From contig NZ_QWEQ01000023.1 in assembly GCF_009936045.1 (NCBI RefSeq), forward strand, positions 1 to 60,681: a stretch of 60,681 nucleotides of DNA. The letters are read 5' to 3'. Of the stretch, positions 43,352 through 52,691 are shown in pieces. The stretch comes from Emergencia sp. 1XD21-10 (lineage in GTDB: Bacteria > Bacillota > Clostridia > Peptostreptococcales > Anaerovoracaceae). The stretch's first letter is position 1; each line of letters begins with the position of its first letter. The notes under the pieces are model-generated. The model did no database searches and was not told where the DNA came from. It worked only from the letters and a program-made list of their open reading frames with translations. A program made the translations under genes and the position numbers.

Positions 43352-44734
43352 TTATTTTAAACTTTCAAGGAATGCCCTTCCCGCTGCAATCTGTCTTCTG
43401 ACCTCTGACGGCGCTGTACCACCAAAAGAACTTCTGGCGTCGACGCAGGCCTTAATACTGATATCGCCAAGGGATTTCTTCGAAATTCTGCCGTCGATTT
43501 CGCTGAGCTGTTCATCGGTTAAATCCTCAAGCTGGCAACCATTAATCTCACAGACTTTCACCATACGTCCTACGATTTCGTGGGCTTCTCTGAACGGAAT
43601 GTCCTGCTTGACAAAATGCTCCGCAATGTCGGTAGCGTTTAGGAACCCCTTTGCCATCTGCGCCTCAATCTGATCCAACCTGAACTCCGTCTTTTCCAGC
43701 ATATTAGCAAAGATGGTAATGCTGGCCTTCCATGTGTCTACCGCGTCAAAGAGGCTTTCCTTATCCTCCTGAAAATCTTTGTTATAGGCAAGAGGTGTCC
43801 CCTTCATCACGGTCAGAAGCTGCATCAAATCTCCATAGACTCTGCCCACTTTTCCGCGAAGCAATTCCGCCATATCCGGGTTCTTTTTCTGCGGCATAAT
43901 GCTGCTGCCTGTACAGTAACTGTCATCGATATCAATAAAACTGAACTCCTGAGAGTTCCACCATACAAACTCTTCCGCCCATCTGGATAGATGCATCATG
44001 GAAATGGACGCATCGCTTAAAAATTCAATACTGTAGTCCCGATCGCTGACACTGTCCATGGCATTTTCTGTTGGCGCTGCAAAACCCAAAAGCTTCGCGG
44101 TTTTATGCCTGTCAATGGGAAGAGTCGTCCCTGCAAGAGCACCTGCTCCTAAAGGACATAAGTTCATTCTGTGGTAAGTATCATGAAGCCTTTCGATATC
44201 TCTTTTAAACATCTGGAAATACGCCATGAACACAAATCCTAAGGTAATTGGCTGCGCATGCTGAATATGGGTAAATCCCACGGTCAAACAATCCGCATAT
44301 TTCTCAGCTTTTTCCAAAATTACTTCTTCCAGATAATAGAGTCTGTCCAGAATCTCTCCAATTTCTTTCTTTAGATACATTCTGCCATCGACTTGGCACT
44401 GGTCATTTCTGCTTCTAGCTGTGTGCAGTTTCTTACCCACATCGCCAATCTCAGCAATCAGCCGGCTTTCAATTCCCATATGAATATCTTCATCTTCTAC
44501 GTTAAATATAATTTCACCGCTTCTAATTTTTTCACGTATGGTTTCAAGACCTGCGATAATTTTCCCACTCTCTTCTTTTGTGACAATCCCCTGCGCCGCA
44601 AGCATTGTTACATGCGCAATACTGCCGTCTATATCTTCGTTATACATTCTTTGATCAAATCCGATAGATGCATTGAACACCTTTACAATTTCATCCATTT
44701 CCTTTTCAAATCTGCCACACCATAAGCTTGCCAA
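43352..44734 (-). CDS. argH: Argininosuccinate lyase (TTG start)
   Basis: ArgH splits argininosuccinate to arginine and fumarate. The 460-residue product has the fumarase/aspartase-superfamily signature GSSIMPQKKNPD near residue 278, HTARSRNDQ near 105 and VGFTHIQHAQPITLG near 155. I place the start at TTG (44732-44734), giving the expected LWCGRFEKEMDEI opening; AAGGAGG lies eight bases upstream, inside the longer frame that begins with GTG. No argG, argF or other arginine genes are nearby, so it is an orphan in this window. Confidence 0.95.
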   Translation of the reverse strand: MASLWCGRFEKEMDEIVKVFNASIGFDQRMYNEDIDGSIAHVTMLAAQGIVTKEESGKIIAGLETIREKIRSGEIIFNVEDEDIHMGIESRLIAEIGDVGKKLHTARSRNDQCQVDGRMYLKKEIGEILDRLYYLEEVILEKAEKYADCLTVGFTHIQHAQPITLGFVFMAYFQMFKRDIERLHDTYHRMNLCPLGAGALAGTTLPIDRHKTAKLLGFAAPTENAMDSVSDRDYSIEFLSDASISMMHLSRWAEEFVWWNSQEFSFIDIDDSYCTGSSIMPQKKNPDMAELLRGKVGRVYGDLMQLLTVMKGTPLAYNKDFQEDKESLFDAVDTWKASITIFANMLEKTEFRLDQIEAQMAKGFLNATDIAEHFVKQDIPFREAHEIVGRMVKVCEINGCQLEDLTDEQLSEIDGRISKKSLGDISIKACVDARSSFGGTAPSEVRRQIAAGRAFLESLK

Positions 44735-44883
44735 ATTGTATTCCTCCTTCACTTCTTATACACATCGTTGCTCAATCCTCATTATTATACTAGATAATTC
44801 ATAAATATACAAGCTTTTCCCCCTGTTTTTTCTTTCAAATATGTGATACAATATCTTTCAGTAAATGAACAGGAGGATTTTAT

Positions 44884-45909
44884 ATGACTTTAGGACGTGA
44901 GAAATTACATTTTCTCAATTCACCAACCCCGATAACCTATCTCGAAAATATTTCAAAAGAACTAGGCGTCAATTTTTATCTGAAAAGAGACGATTTGACC
45001 AATTTCGGTACCGGCGGCAATAAGCTACGTAAGCTGGAATATCTGGTAAAAAATGCATTGGACCAGGATGCGACTATGCTGCTGACCGTCGGCGGCGCAC
45101 AGACCAATCACGGCAGACTAACTGCTGCTGTCGCTGCAAAATACGGTCTTAAAGCTGCCATCGTAGCCGTTGACCCTTATCCAGGCGAAATATCAGCTAA
45201 TCTTCTTCTTGACGGTATCATGGGCTGTCCTGTTTATCTGGTGCAGGACGACGGCGTACATACCGCAGACGAGCTTGAGGCAGCAACAGTTAAAAAAGTG
45301 ACAGAAGAGTGGGAGGCAAAGGGTGAAAAAGTCTACTTTATTCCGGTTGGCGGCTCTAACGAAATCGGTGCGTTAGGTTACTATGACTGTGCTTTAGAGC
45401 TGGCTGCACAGGTAGAAGAAATGCAGCTTTCTGACGTTCGTCTGATTTCTACTGTAGGTAGCATGGGTACTTACATGGGTCTTGCCTGTGCCATCAAAAA
45501 CGAAGGATTGCCCCTTCGGCTAACTGGTATCAGCATTTCTCCAAAGAAAGATATCTACGCCATGGCGGCTGATTACTATGATCGTATGAAAACTCTTTTC
45601 AATCTGCCAAAGGAAATGAACAAATCTGATTTTGATATCACGACTGAATACGACTGCGGTGCTTACAATAACCCGGTTAAGGAAGTGCGCGAAGCCATTT
45701 ATTACATGGGGCGCAAAGAAGCCGTAATCTTAGATCCTTGCTATACAGGAAAAACCTTTGCAGGCATTTTGGATATGATAAAAAAAGGCACAATCGCGCA
45801 TGGCGAAAATGTCATCATGCTGCATACCGGTGGCATTCCTGGTATTTACACTGCACACCACCGTGTTGAGATGGAAAAAGAACTGAAAGATTATATTCAT
45901 ATTATTTAA
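44884..45909 (+). CDS. D-cysteine desulfhydrase / ACC deaminase-family PLP enzyme
   Basis: A 341-residue fold-II PLP enzyme. The PLP lysine lies in FGTGGNKLRKLEYLV near residue 45-55, with VGGAQTNHGRLTAAVA near 75 and IPVGGSNEIGALGYYDCALEL near 160. This pattern fits D-cysteine desulfhydrase and 1-aminocyclopropane-1-carboxylate deaminase relatives, which degrade D-cysteine, 3-chloro-D-alanine or similar amino acids. Gene has an AGGAGG site and its own terminator. The exact substrate cannot be fixed from sequence. Confidence 0.87.
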   Translation: MTLGREKLHFLNSPTPITYLENISKELGVNFYLKRDDLTNFGTGGNKLRKLEYLVKNALDQDATMLLTVGGAQTNHGRLTAAVAAKYGLKAAIVAVDPYPGEISANLLLDGIMGCPVYLVQDDGVHTADELEAATVKKVTEEWEAKGEKVYFIPVGGSNEIGALGYYDCALELAAQVEEMQLSDVRLISTVGSMGTYMGLACAIKNEGLPLRLTGISISPKKDIYAMAADYYDRMKTLFNLPKEMNKSDFDITTEYDCGAYNNPVKEVREAIYYMGRKEAVILDPCYTGKTFAGILDMIKKGTIAHGENVIMLHTGGIPGIYTAHHRVEMEKELKDYIHII

Positions 45910-45923
45910 TCGCCTAATAAACG

Positions 45924-45984
45924 AAAAAGCTGATCTGCCGGAAAGGTATGCCGCAAGGCGCCTTCTTCAGCAAGTCAGCTTTTT
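45924..45984 (+). terminator. Terminator after the D-cysteine desulfhydrase-like gene
   Basis: AAAAAGCTGA and TCAGCTTTTT form the outer stem around a GC-rich inner hairpin, ending in T5. Confidence 0.75.
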
Positions 45985-45988
45985 AGGT

Positions 45989-46120
45989 TTATATTCTAAC
46001 AAGACGCTCTTCAATTCGGTTGAGACGATTATAGATTGGCGCCAATTTCTCGTCTGCTAAATTGGTGACTTCATCATAGCACACAAATATACTGTCTACC
46101 AGTCTCTTGGGGTGAGATCC
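45989..46120 (-). pseudogene. Probable gene remnant (C-terminal fragment)
   Basis: On the minus strand an open stretch of about 43 codons ends in TAA and reads ...RLVDSIFVCYDEVTNLADE, then NRLNRIEERLVRI, a helical, coil-like end of a protein. There is no start codon or ribosome site and a TGA closes it upstream. It looks like the tail of a decayed gene. The rest of the gap 46121-46221 shows nothing else. Confidence 0.3.
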
Positions 46121-46221
46121 TCAAAGCTCTGCAATTTAGATTCTTACCGTTACAAATGGCTAAAAATACTGGAAAATAACCCCTGTAAATGTTCTCTTAA
46201 GGCTTAATAAAATTCCATTTT

Positions 46222-46842
46222 TTACCAGCAAGGTGAGCACCAGGACGTAAGGCAATAAAATGTGCAGCAATTTGCGCAGCAGTCATCACTCCGATTATAT
46301 CCCTGCCCGTCAGAACGGTTTTTATACATACTTCCCTGCGCTATCATCTGCTGATAAACTCTCTGATATTCAAAATTATTTGGATCCATATCAATAGCCT
46401 GGCGCAGATTGCTGATTCCATCATCAATCCAGCCTTTCCGATAAGATAGCACTCCACTTAAGAAAAACCACTCAGCATCTCGCATAGGTGCATGAATCAG
46501 CATTTGTTCCGCTCCTATAAAATCACCTCGGTCAATGGCCTGGCGAACTGCATAATAATCACTGCTGCCAGAAGCACGGCTATTTGAGCCACCTGCATAC
46601 CCCCTGCCAGAATCTGAAGCCCATGTGCCGGACCAGCTACCAGAGCCACCGCCGGCTCTTCCCTTCATCAGCACATCATACGCCTCATTAATCTCCTGCA
46701 GCTTCTCCTCTGCTAAATCTGCAAGGGGATTGTTCTGATATTTATCCGGATGATATTTTTTTACAAGCGCTTTATACGCCGCTTTGATTTCTTCATCTGA
46801 AGCGTTCTGTGAAACGCCCAGTACTTCATATGGATTGCTCAT
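46222..46842 (-). CDS. DnaJ-domain protein with TPR-like segment and Cys-rich tail
   Basis: A 206-residue protein. Residues 1-60 are a J domain with the HPD motif ([12 protein letters not shown]), so it should stimulate a DnaK-type Hsp70. A Gly/Ser-rich linker follows (about 65-95), then a TPR-like helical pair ([15 protein letters not shown]-like, [17 protein letters not shown]). The C-terminus is Cys-rich ([21 protein letters not shown]), a possible metal or membrane-associated end. It overlaps the DUF5685 gene by 17 bases, so the two are co-expressed. Confidence 0.85.
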   Translation of the reverse strand: MSNPYEVLGVSQNASDEEIKAAYKALVKKYHPDKYQNNPLADLAEEKLQEINEAYDVLMKGRAGGGSGSWSGTWASDSGRGYAGGSNSRASGSSDYYAVRQAIDRGDFIGAEQMLIHAPMRDAEWFFLSGVLSYRKGWIDDGISNLRQAIDMDPNNFEYQRVYQQMIAQGSMYKNRSDGQGYNRSDDCCANCCTFYCLTSWCSPCW

Positions 46843-47716
46843 CTGTATCTATCCTTTCTCTAAGAATCTGGTCTGTGCGTGCGCGCAGTCCCATAAAAAT
46901 AATATTTTCGACAATCTCTGTATTTTGCTTTAGTTCCAGTAAGTCATATGTCATCGCAATTTCCCCCAGACATTGATATAGCAAAGTGTCCATGCCATCA
47001 AGGTGATTTTTTCTGTAAATCAGAGGATTATAGCAGCCTTTTTCCATATCCTTTTCATAGTCATCCAATGCATCTATGATATAAATCCACCGCCCCAGCG
47101 CACGACCCAGCTGGGCAAGCACTCTGGTCTGCTTCTCTTCTTTCGCGGATAGAGAACTTCCCTCCAAAAATCCGGTAAACAGCACTTCCATCAAATCAGA
47201 AAAAGCCTCCGCGGTCTGGTCTACAGAGGTTGACTTTCCCTCCTCCAACAAAGATAGCTTTGTCAGTGCTTTCTCAACGTTTGTACAAAGGTTCTGATAA
47301 CGCTTTTCTAGTTTCTTGTAGGCATGGCGCAAAGCGGTTTTTCCCGCAAAGCCTGCAACACTTTTTTCGTCTTTCCAGTCGTCTAAAAATTTATGATACG
47401 TTAAAATTACCATAACGTCCGCTCCATAGTCAATAGCAGCATTATCGTAAATCACAGGTTTTTTCTCTATGGGGTGAGTGATACAATGCTCCAGTTTCAG
47501 CGTATCTTTTGTATCTTCAAAGCCCGCCAAAACCAGTGCAAGAAATACTGCGTCATAGCTGAGCCCAAGTCTTGGAATCTGTCCAATTCTTCTGGCTATG
47601 GATTTACAGATACCGCAGTAATAGCCCTGGTACAGGGTATAATCCCGCACCTTCAATTCATTTTTCTCTATGGTAACATAACCCAACATAATATCTTGAT
47701 GATAAACCATTTTCAT
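46826..47716 (-). CDS. DUF5685-family protein
   Basis: A 296-residue, mainly helical protein that matches my memory of DUF5685 proteins, commonly paired with a small J-domain protein in Clostridia. Features: [20 protein letters not shown] near residue 27, [17 protein letters not shown], and [23 protein letters not shown] near 215 with an acidic DALDDYEKD motif resembling isoprenoid-synthase-like folds. No enzymatic role is established. The start is uncertain because no ribosome site is clear; ATG at 47716 or 47710 are possible. Translation is coupled to the DnaJ gene. Confidence 0.7.
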   Translation of the reverse strand: MKMVYHQDIMLGYVTIEKNELKVRDYTLYQGYYCGICKSIARRIGQIPRLGLSYDAVFLALVLAGFEDTKDTLKLEHCITHPIEKKPVIYDNAAIDYGADVMVILTYHKFLDDWKDEKSVAGFAGKTALRHAYKKLEKRYQNLCTNVEKALTKLSLLEEGKSTSVDQTAEAFSDLMEVLFTGFLEGSSLSAKEEKQTRVLAQLGRALGRWIYIIDALDDYEKDMEKGCYNPLIYRKNHLDGMDTLLYQCLGEIAMTYDLLELKQNTEIVENIIFMGLRARTDQILRERIDTDEQSI

Positions 47717-47757
47717 GAAGTTTTCAAGAAGTCTATGTGAAAATTCTACTCATGCTG

Positions 47758-47786
47758 TCGACAAATTCGGACAAATTTGTTAAGAT
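47758..47786 (+). promoter_or_regulatory. Putative promoter of the GH25 lysozyme gene
   Basis: TCGACA (47758-47763), a 17-base spacer and TAAGAT (47781-47786), about 40 bases ahead of the ATG. The spacer contains a repeated ACAAATT motif that could bind a regulator. Confidence 0.4.
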
Positions 47787-47825
47787 AGAAGGGCATAGTA
47801 AAATTATAATTTTAGGAGAGATGAA

Positions 47826-49988
47826 ATGAATACAAAAAAACTACTATTAACCGCGGTTTTGTCCATTGCCGCTCTCTTTGCCACCTGCATAGTCGCCTCT
47901 GCCAGCAGCGCCGTAGTGGATTCCGGCGGTTATTCCCATGCTTCCAAATTCAGAAACACCCTGGTCATCGACGGCATTGATGTATCCGAGTATCAGCAGC
48001 AGATTGACTGGGCCAAGGTGAAAAGACAAGGTATCGACTACGCCTACATTCGCGTCGGCTTTTCTTATCTTGCCTCACCTCACCGCACTAACACTGACTC
48101 ATATTTTGAATACAACTATAAAGAAGCCCGTGCCAACGATATCATGGTCGGCGTATACTACTATTCCACAGCAACTTCCCCGACAGAAGCACAGAAGGAA
48201 GCCAAGTATGTGCTGGATGTGCTGGACGGCAGAGAATTGGATTTACCAGTTGCTTATGACTTTGAGATGCCTTCTGGCAGCAGACTCACCAGTGCATATA
48301 ACAGCTGGTCCTCTTCCACCAGAAAGGACAAGGCTGCGACCAACTCCCTTGCTTTTCTAAACTACATAAAAAAGAACTCCGACTATGAGTCCATGTTTTA
48401 CTCTTATCGCGCCATCACCTCCCCCTACGGAAGTCCCAGCAGCAACAAAATAAACATGAATCTAATTGACAATAAATTCAAGGTATGGCTGGCACAGTAC
48501 TCCACTGACAATAGCTACGAAAGACCTTACGAATATTGGCAGTACACTTCCAGCGGAAGCATCACCGGTATCAGCGGCCGAGTGGACTGCAACTTCTGGT
48601 ACTATGATAATAGCGCCGAAAAAACAAAGTCCGGTACAAAATCCATAAAAAACGCTTCCGTTTCTCTCGGAAAAACGTCCTACGAATATACAAAATACAG
48701 GAAATACCCTTCAGTCTCCGTCACCTATAACGGTACAAAATTGACGAAAGGAGTCGACTATAAAGTCAATTACATCAAAAACGTATTGGCTGGCACTGCT
48801 TATGCGCGAATTGAAGGTATCGGTAAGTATTCCAACGTAAAAATGGTTCCGTTTACCATTACCACCACCGACATTGCAGACGGCGGCACTGTGAGCAGTA
48901 TTGCCGATGTAACCTACAACGGAAGCGCAAAAAAGCCAACTGTAAAAGTTCAGTACAAAGGCACTACACTTAAAACCTGTGATTACTCCGTTTCTTATTC
49001 CAACAACAAGAACGCAGGTACTGCAACAGTGAAAATTACAGGAAAAAGAAATTATCACGGCACTTTAACCAAGACCTTTAAAATCAAAAAAGCGACTCCA
49101 AAGTTTACCGGATACACCACCTATAACCGAACCACTGACAGAGATGACTTCACCATCAACACCAAGTGTGACAGTGATGGAAAGCTGACCTACAAATCCA
49201 GTGATACTTCCATCGCTACAGTCAGCAATACAGGTAAAGTTTCCCTAAAAGGAGGCACCGGTACAGCGGTCATTACCGTAACCTGCGCGGAAACCAACAA
49301 CTACAAAAAAGCAACCAGACAGGTCAATATAAAAGTAACTGCGGCATCTTCCGAAGTGGAGAATACCACCATCAAAGTGAGCTCCACATTAGAAGACGGC
49401 TTCATTCGGTTGAACTGGACAAAGTCCACTGGATGCAATATCGACTATTATGAAGTTTACAGGAGCACCACTGCAAATAGCTACGATAGTACGCCATTTT
49501 ATACAACCAGCTCAGGAACCATTACAACTTACAAAAATACCAAAGATTTAAAAGACGGAACTCGCTATTATTACAGAATTCGCGGTGTCCGCACTATTGA
49601 CGGAAAGAAATACTACACCCAGTGGTCCAATCAGGCAAACAGAGTTTACAAAGCGCCTGTTGACCCTAACACCAAACTGATTACAGGGGTTAATGCAACC
49701 ACTATCACAGCAAAATCTGATCGTGGCAAAGGATTTATCCGAATCAGTTGGACTAAGTCTTTTGGCTATAAGGTGGACTATTTTGAGGTTTATAGAGCAA
49801 CGAAATCCAATACATACAGCAATACACCTTTTTTCAAAACTGCAAACGGCTCAATACGTACTTACAAAAATACCAAGAGTCTACAAAAAGGAACTCGCTA
49901 TTATTACAGAATTCGCGGTGTCCGCACTATTGACGGAAAGAAATACTACACCCAGTGGTCCAATCAGGCAAACAGAATTTACAAATAA
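47826..49988 (+). CDS. Secreted GH25 lysozyme with Ig-like and Fn3-like repeats
   Basis: A 720-residue secreted muramidase. Signal peptide 1-28; GH25 domain about 42-255 with IDGIDVSEYQQQIDWAKVK, the catalytic DxE in PVAYDFEMP near 143, and QYTSSGSITGISGRVDCNFWY closing the barrel. Two MBG-like beta domains follow (each VTYNGT/VQYKGT-L...DY-V-Y..N), then a BIg-like domain (about 425-510) and two Fn3-like repeats (about 515-615 and 620-720) that are nearly the same. It should cut peptidoglycan at the cell wall, with the repeats anchoring it. Ribosome site GGAGAG. Confidence 0.9.
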   Translation: MNTKKLLLTAVLSIAALFATCIVASASSAVVDSGGYSHASKFRNTLVIDGIDVSEYQQQIDWAKVKRQGIDYAYIRVGFSYLASPHRTNTDSYFEYNYKEARANDIMVGVYYYSTATSPTEAQKEAKYVLDVLDGRELDLPVAYDFEMPSGSRLTSAYNSWSSSTRKDKAATNSLAFLNYIKKNSDYESMFYSYRAITSPYGSPSSNKINMNLIDNKFKVWLAQYSTDNSYERPYEYWQYTSSGSITGISGRVDCNFWYYDNSAEKTKSGTKSIKNASVSLGKTSYEYTKYRKYPSVSVTYNGTKLTKGVDYKVNYIKNVLAGTAYARIEGIGKYSNVKMVPFTITTTDIADGGTVSSIADVTYNGSAKKPTVKVQYKGTTLKTCDYSVSYSNNKNAGTATVKITGKRNYHGTLTKTFKIKKATPKFTGYTTYNRTTDRDDFTINTKCDSDGKLTYKSSDTSIATVSNTGKVSLKGGTGTAVITVTCAETNNYKKATRQVNIKVTAASSEVENTTIKVSSTLEDGFIRLNWTKSTGCNIDYYEVYRSTTANSYDSTPFYTTSSGTITTYKNTKDLKDGTRYYYRIRGVRTIDGKKYYTQWSNQANRVYKAPVDPNTKLITGVNATTITAKSDRGKGFIRISWTKSFGYKVDYFEVYRATKSNTYSNTPFFKTANGSIRTYKNTKSLQKGTRYYYRIRGVRTIDGKKYYTQWSNQANRIYK
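49557..49976 (+). repeat. 87-bp identical duplication in the Fn3-like repeats
   Basis: Positions 49557-49643 and 49890-49976 are identical over 87 bases, while the sequence between them has diverged. The copies encode the end of each Fn3-like repeat. Perfect identity at the DNA level, including synonymous positions, suggests recent duplication or gene conversion. Confidence 0.9.
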
Positions 49989-50131
49989 GCACAAAAAAAT
50001 ATTTTTTATAGTTCTGTCTGAAAAGAAAAAAGAGTTGGCATCAAAGGCAAATAAAGTGATATCGGAAGAATATCCCTCTAGCCTAATCTCAATGCCATTA
50101 AATTAACATTTTATACCATCGTTCAGGAACG

Positions 50132-50166
50132 AACCCCCATGCAAAAACAAACAGTATGGGGGTTTT
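50132..50166 (+). terminator. Terminator after the lysozyme gene
   Basis: AACCCCCAT and ATGGGGGTT form a 9-bp stem followed by TT. It lies about 140 bases after the GH25 stop; nothing else is seen between. Confidence 0.75.
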
Positions 50167-50267
50167 CCTAATGCGAGAAAGGGACCGTCTCATTTCCTTT
50201 GATATACTTCCCTTCTAGGTAGACAAGTAAAAAAGTAAAAACTTGTTATCTGAAAAGAAGCATTAGT

Positions 50268-50937
50268 ATGTCTAGAAAAATATCAGCAGAAGAGAAAATT
50301 ACAGCCGTAAAGTGCTATCTAGATGGGAAAGGTTCACAGGATGAAATCTGCAAAAAATATGAGATTCGTTCAAAAAGTAAACTCCAAAAGTGGATAAAGA
50401 TGTATAATGGTGGTGAGATTCTAAGGGTAACTGGAACAGGAGGCTTTGCCATCATGGCAAAAGGACCAAAAACAACATTTGACGGACGCATTGAAATCGC
50501 ACAGGATTGTATTGCGCACGAGTGAAATTATGCACAAACCACTGAAAAGTACAAAATTATCCTATCAGCAGGCCCACAGCTATATCATCAAATATGAAGA
50601 GCATCGCATAGAAGGACTTCGTGATGGTCGCGGTCGTCGTAAATCCGTAAACTGGAGAAGCTACGTGCAGAAAACCGGCTTTTAAGAACAGAGAAAAAGC
50701 GTACAGAAACGGAGCAAAACAGTCCAAAGTAGCGAAGTGTATTGATAATGGTCCAATGGAAGGCTTCTGTGGTGTTTGAAAACGTGAACGGTACTATGTA
50801 AGAAGATTTACTAATAGAGAGAGCCTGGTTGGAATGATAGAAAACTACATTAATTATTACAACAACAAGTATTTGCAGAGAAACTTGGGGGTTTTAAGCC
50901 CAATGGAAAAACATCAGTTATATCTGCAGACTGCATA
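50268..50937 (+). pseudogene. Decayed IS3-family (IS150-like) transposase
   Basis: Remnant of an IS3-type element. The OrfA helix-turn-helix start survives (EEKITAVKCYLDGKGSQDEICKKYEIRSKSKLQKWIKMYNG), is closed by TGA, and continues in another frame as STKLSYQQAHSYIIKYEEHRIEG and GLRDGRGRRKS. The catalytic middle of OrfB is deleted; only its end remains (DNGPMEGFCGV, VRRFTNRESLVGMIENYINYYNNKYLQRNL, SPMEKHQLY), also interrupted by a stop. No functional transposase is possible. Terminal inverted repeats were not identified with certainty. Confidence 0.8.
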
Positions 50938-51065
50938 AAAACACCAGTCAGAAAACACTTCCGACTAGCTAAAAAATTTAGCTCTATAAATTTTTTAGGG
51001 ATGCAGACACGCCTTTCAGCTTGGTGGGGGCAAATTAAAAACGCTCTAAACTTAATGAGGGGACT

Positions 51066-52269
51066 ATTCTATCATAAGCCTTTTCAATTTTGAAGAAAAG
51101 GATATCTCCGATATTGAAATTATCTCTGTTAACGAAGAATCTTTCACCTTCATCACACTTCGCTGCAAGGAAGTTTCATGTCCAACTTGCAAAAGTTCTA
51201 CTTCCAGAATTCATGATTACAAGCTACGCACAATCGAACATCCTATCCTAAAGGAAAAGCACACCACTTTAATATACAACAAAAGAAGGCATGTCTGCTC
51301 TAATTGCGAAAAAGGATTTTCGGAAACAAATCCCTTTGTCGCTCCCGGAAGAAGACTTTCAAACCTTGTCACTCTTAGAGTGATGAAAGCTTTAGAAAAA
51401 CCAAGAGTTACCTTTGACATGACTGCAAAAATCGCAGGGATTTCTACTACGATGGCGCTTCATATCTTCGATACTCACGTTGGAATCAAGAGAAGCCCTT
51501 TTTCTCAAATTTTTTGTATTGATGAAATCTACGCCGTGAAAGATCAACAAAAAGTATATGCCTGTGTCTTGGTAGGTTTTATGACTCGACAAACTTACAA
51601 CCTGCTGTCGGACAGAAAAAATTTCATCTGGCAGAACATTTCTCTCATATTGACCGCTACACTCGTATGAAGGTGCGCTATATATCGATGGACATGTGGG
51701 ATAGAGATATATGCTCTATCTACTCTCTAAATGCTAAACTTTGTGCAGACAGTTTCCATGTGGTGAATCTTGTAACTCGTGCTTTCAATCAGGTGCGTAT
51801 TCGTGTGATGAAAGCATACCCTACCTCTTCTGACAAATATTATTACCTTCTTAAGAAATTTCATTGGCTTCTGAACAAAGATTACGTCGATATTCCTCCC
51901 TGGAAAACCATTACGGTTTATCGCAATGTATCTTTTCTCCATACAAAATATCAGCATGCAACTTCTGAAAATGCTCCATAAAAGCTGGATTGTCTCCTGG
52001 AAGATTTGTATACATTCAATATTCCTGAATTTAATACAATCGGCAGAAGTATTAAAAAATGGCGTCAGGAAATCATAAACAGTTTTGACACATACGATGG
52101 CAGGCGCATATCAAACGGTCCGATAGAATCCGTAAATTCCAGAATTAAACTACTTAAAAGAAATGCTAATGGATACAAGAATTTTGACAAACTCAGAAGA
52201 AGAATTCTGTATTCTTTGAATTCCAACTTAACAGTTAAATTCTATGCTCATTTGTTAAATCTATATTAA
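51066..52269 (+). pseudogene. Decayed ISL3-family transposase
   Basis: An almost full-length ISL3 transposase in pieces. The N-terminal zinc-binding part (CPTCKSS...CSNCEKGF) and helix-turn-helix run to about 51610, where the frame shifts at a poly-A tract (GACAGAAAAAATTTC). The next frame (RYTRMKVRYISMDMWDRDI, DSFHVVNLVTRAFNQVR) hits TAA at 51979, then the same frame continues to the end (IKKWRQEIINSFDTYDGRRI, SNGPIESVNSRIKLLKRNANG). The start codon also seems lost. One frameshift plus one nonsense codon mark it as dead but fairly recent. Confidence 0.85.
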
Positions 52270-52288
52270 AATGATTCCGCAAAAGAAA

Positions 52289-52340
52289 AGGTATAGAGTC
52301 AAGCCTATATGATTCAGCTTGATTCTATACCTGCTTTTTT
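52289..52340 (+). terminator. Terminator downstream of the ISL3 remnant
   Basis: AGGTATAGAGTCAAGC pairs with GCTTGATTCTATACCT (16 bp, one mismatch) and is followed by GCTTTTTTT. Confidence 0.85.
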
Positions 52341-52377
52341 TCTAAAAACCCCCATTAATTTTAGACTCCAACAAAGG

Positions 52378-52572
52378 TCAAGCCCATAAAAAGTTTATAG
52401 CGCCCTTTTGGTTAATTACTTTATTTTTTTGAATTTTTTCTATAAAATAAGCTAAAATGATTGCGCAGATAAACAGTAAAAATGATAAGAATAATTGATT
52501 AAAAATTTTATACATAATTGAAATAGTAACGATAACACTTGTAGAATAAAGTATCCAAAGAATTTTTTTCAA
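52378..52572 (-). CDS. Small predicted membrane protein
   Basis: A 64-residue open frame with two hydrophobic stretches (WILYSTSVIVTISIMYKIF and LFLSFLLFICAIILAYFI) and a basic tail (EKIQKNKVINQKG). A weak AAAGGAGATTT site precedes the ATG. It lies between the IS remnants and the ABC transporter. It may be a real two-helix membrane peptide or chance; no homologue is recognised. Confidence 0.4.
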   Translation of the reverse strand: MKKILWILYSTSVIVTISIMYKIFNQLFLSFLLFICAIILAYFIEKIQKNKVINQKGAINFLWA

Positions 52573-52691
52573 TTGTAATAAATCTCCTTTTCAAAAATTA
52601 CTTTACGTTATATTGTACTTTTTTTGATGAAAAAGTCAAAGCCTACCCTGTTAATAAAAACCAATAGTACCTTTATAATATTTTTTATCTT

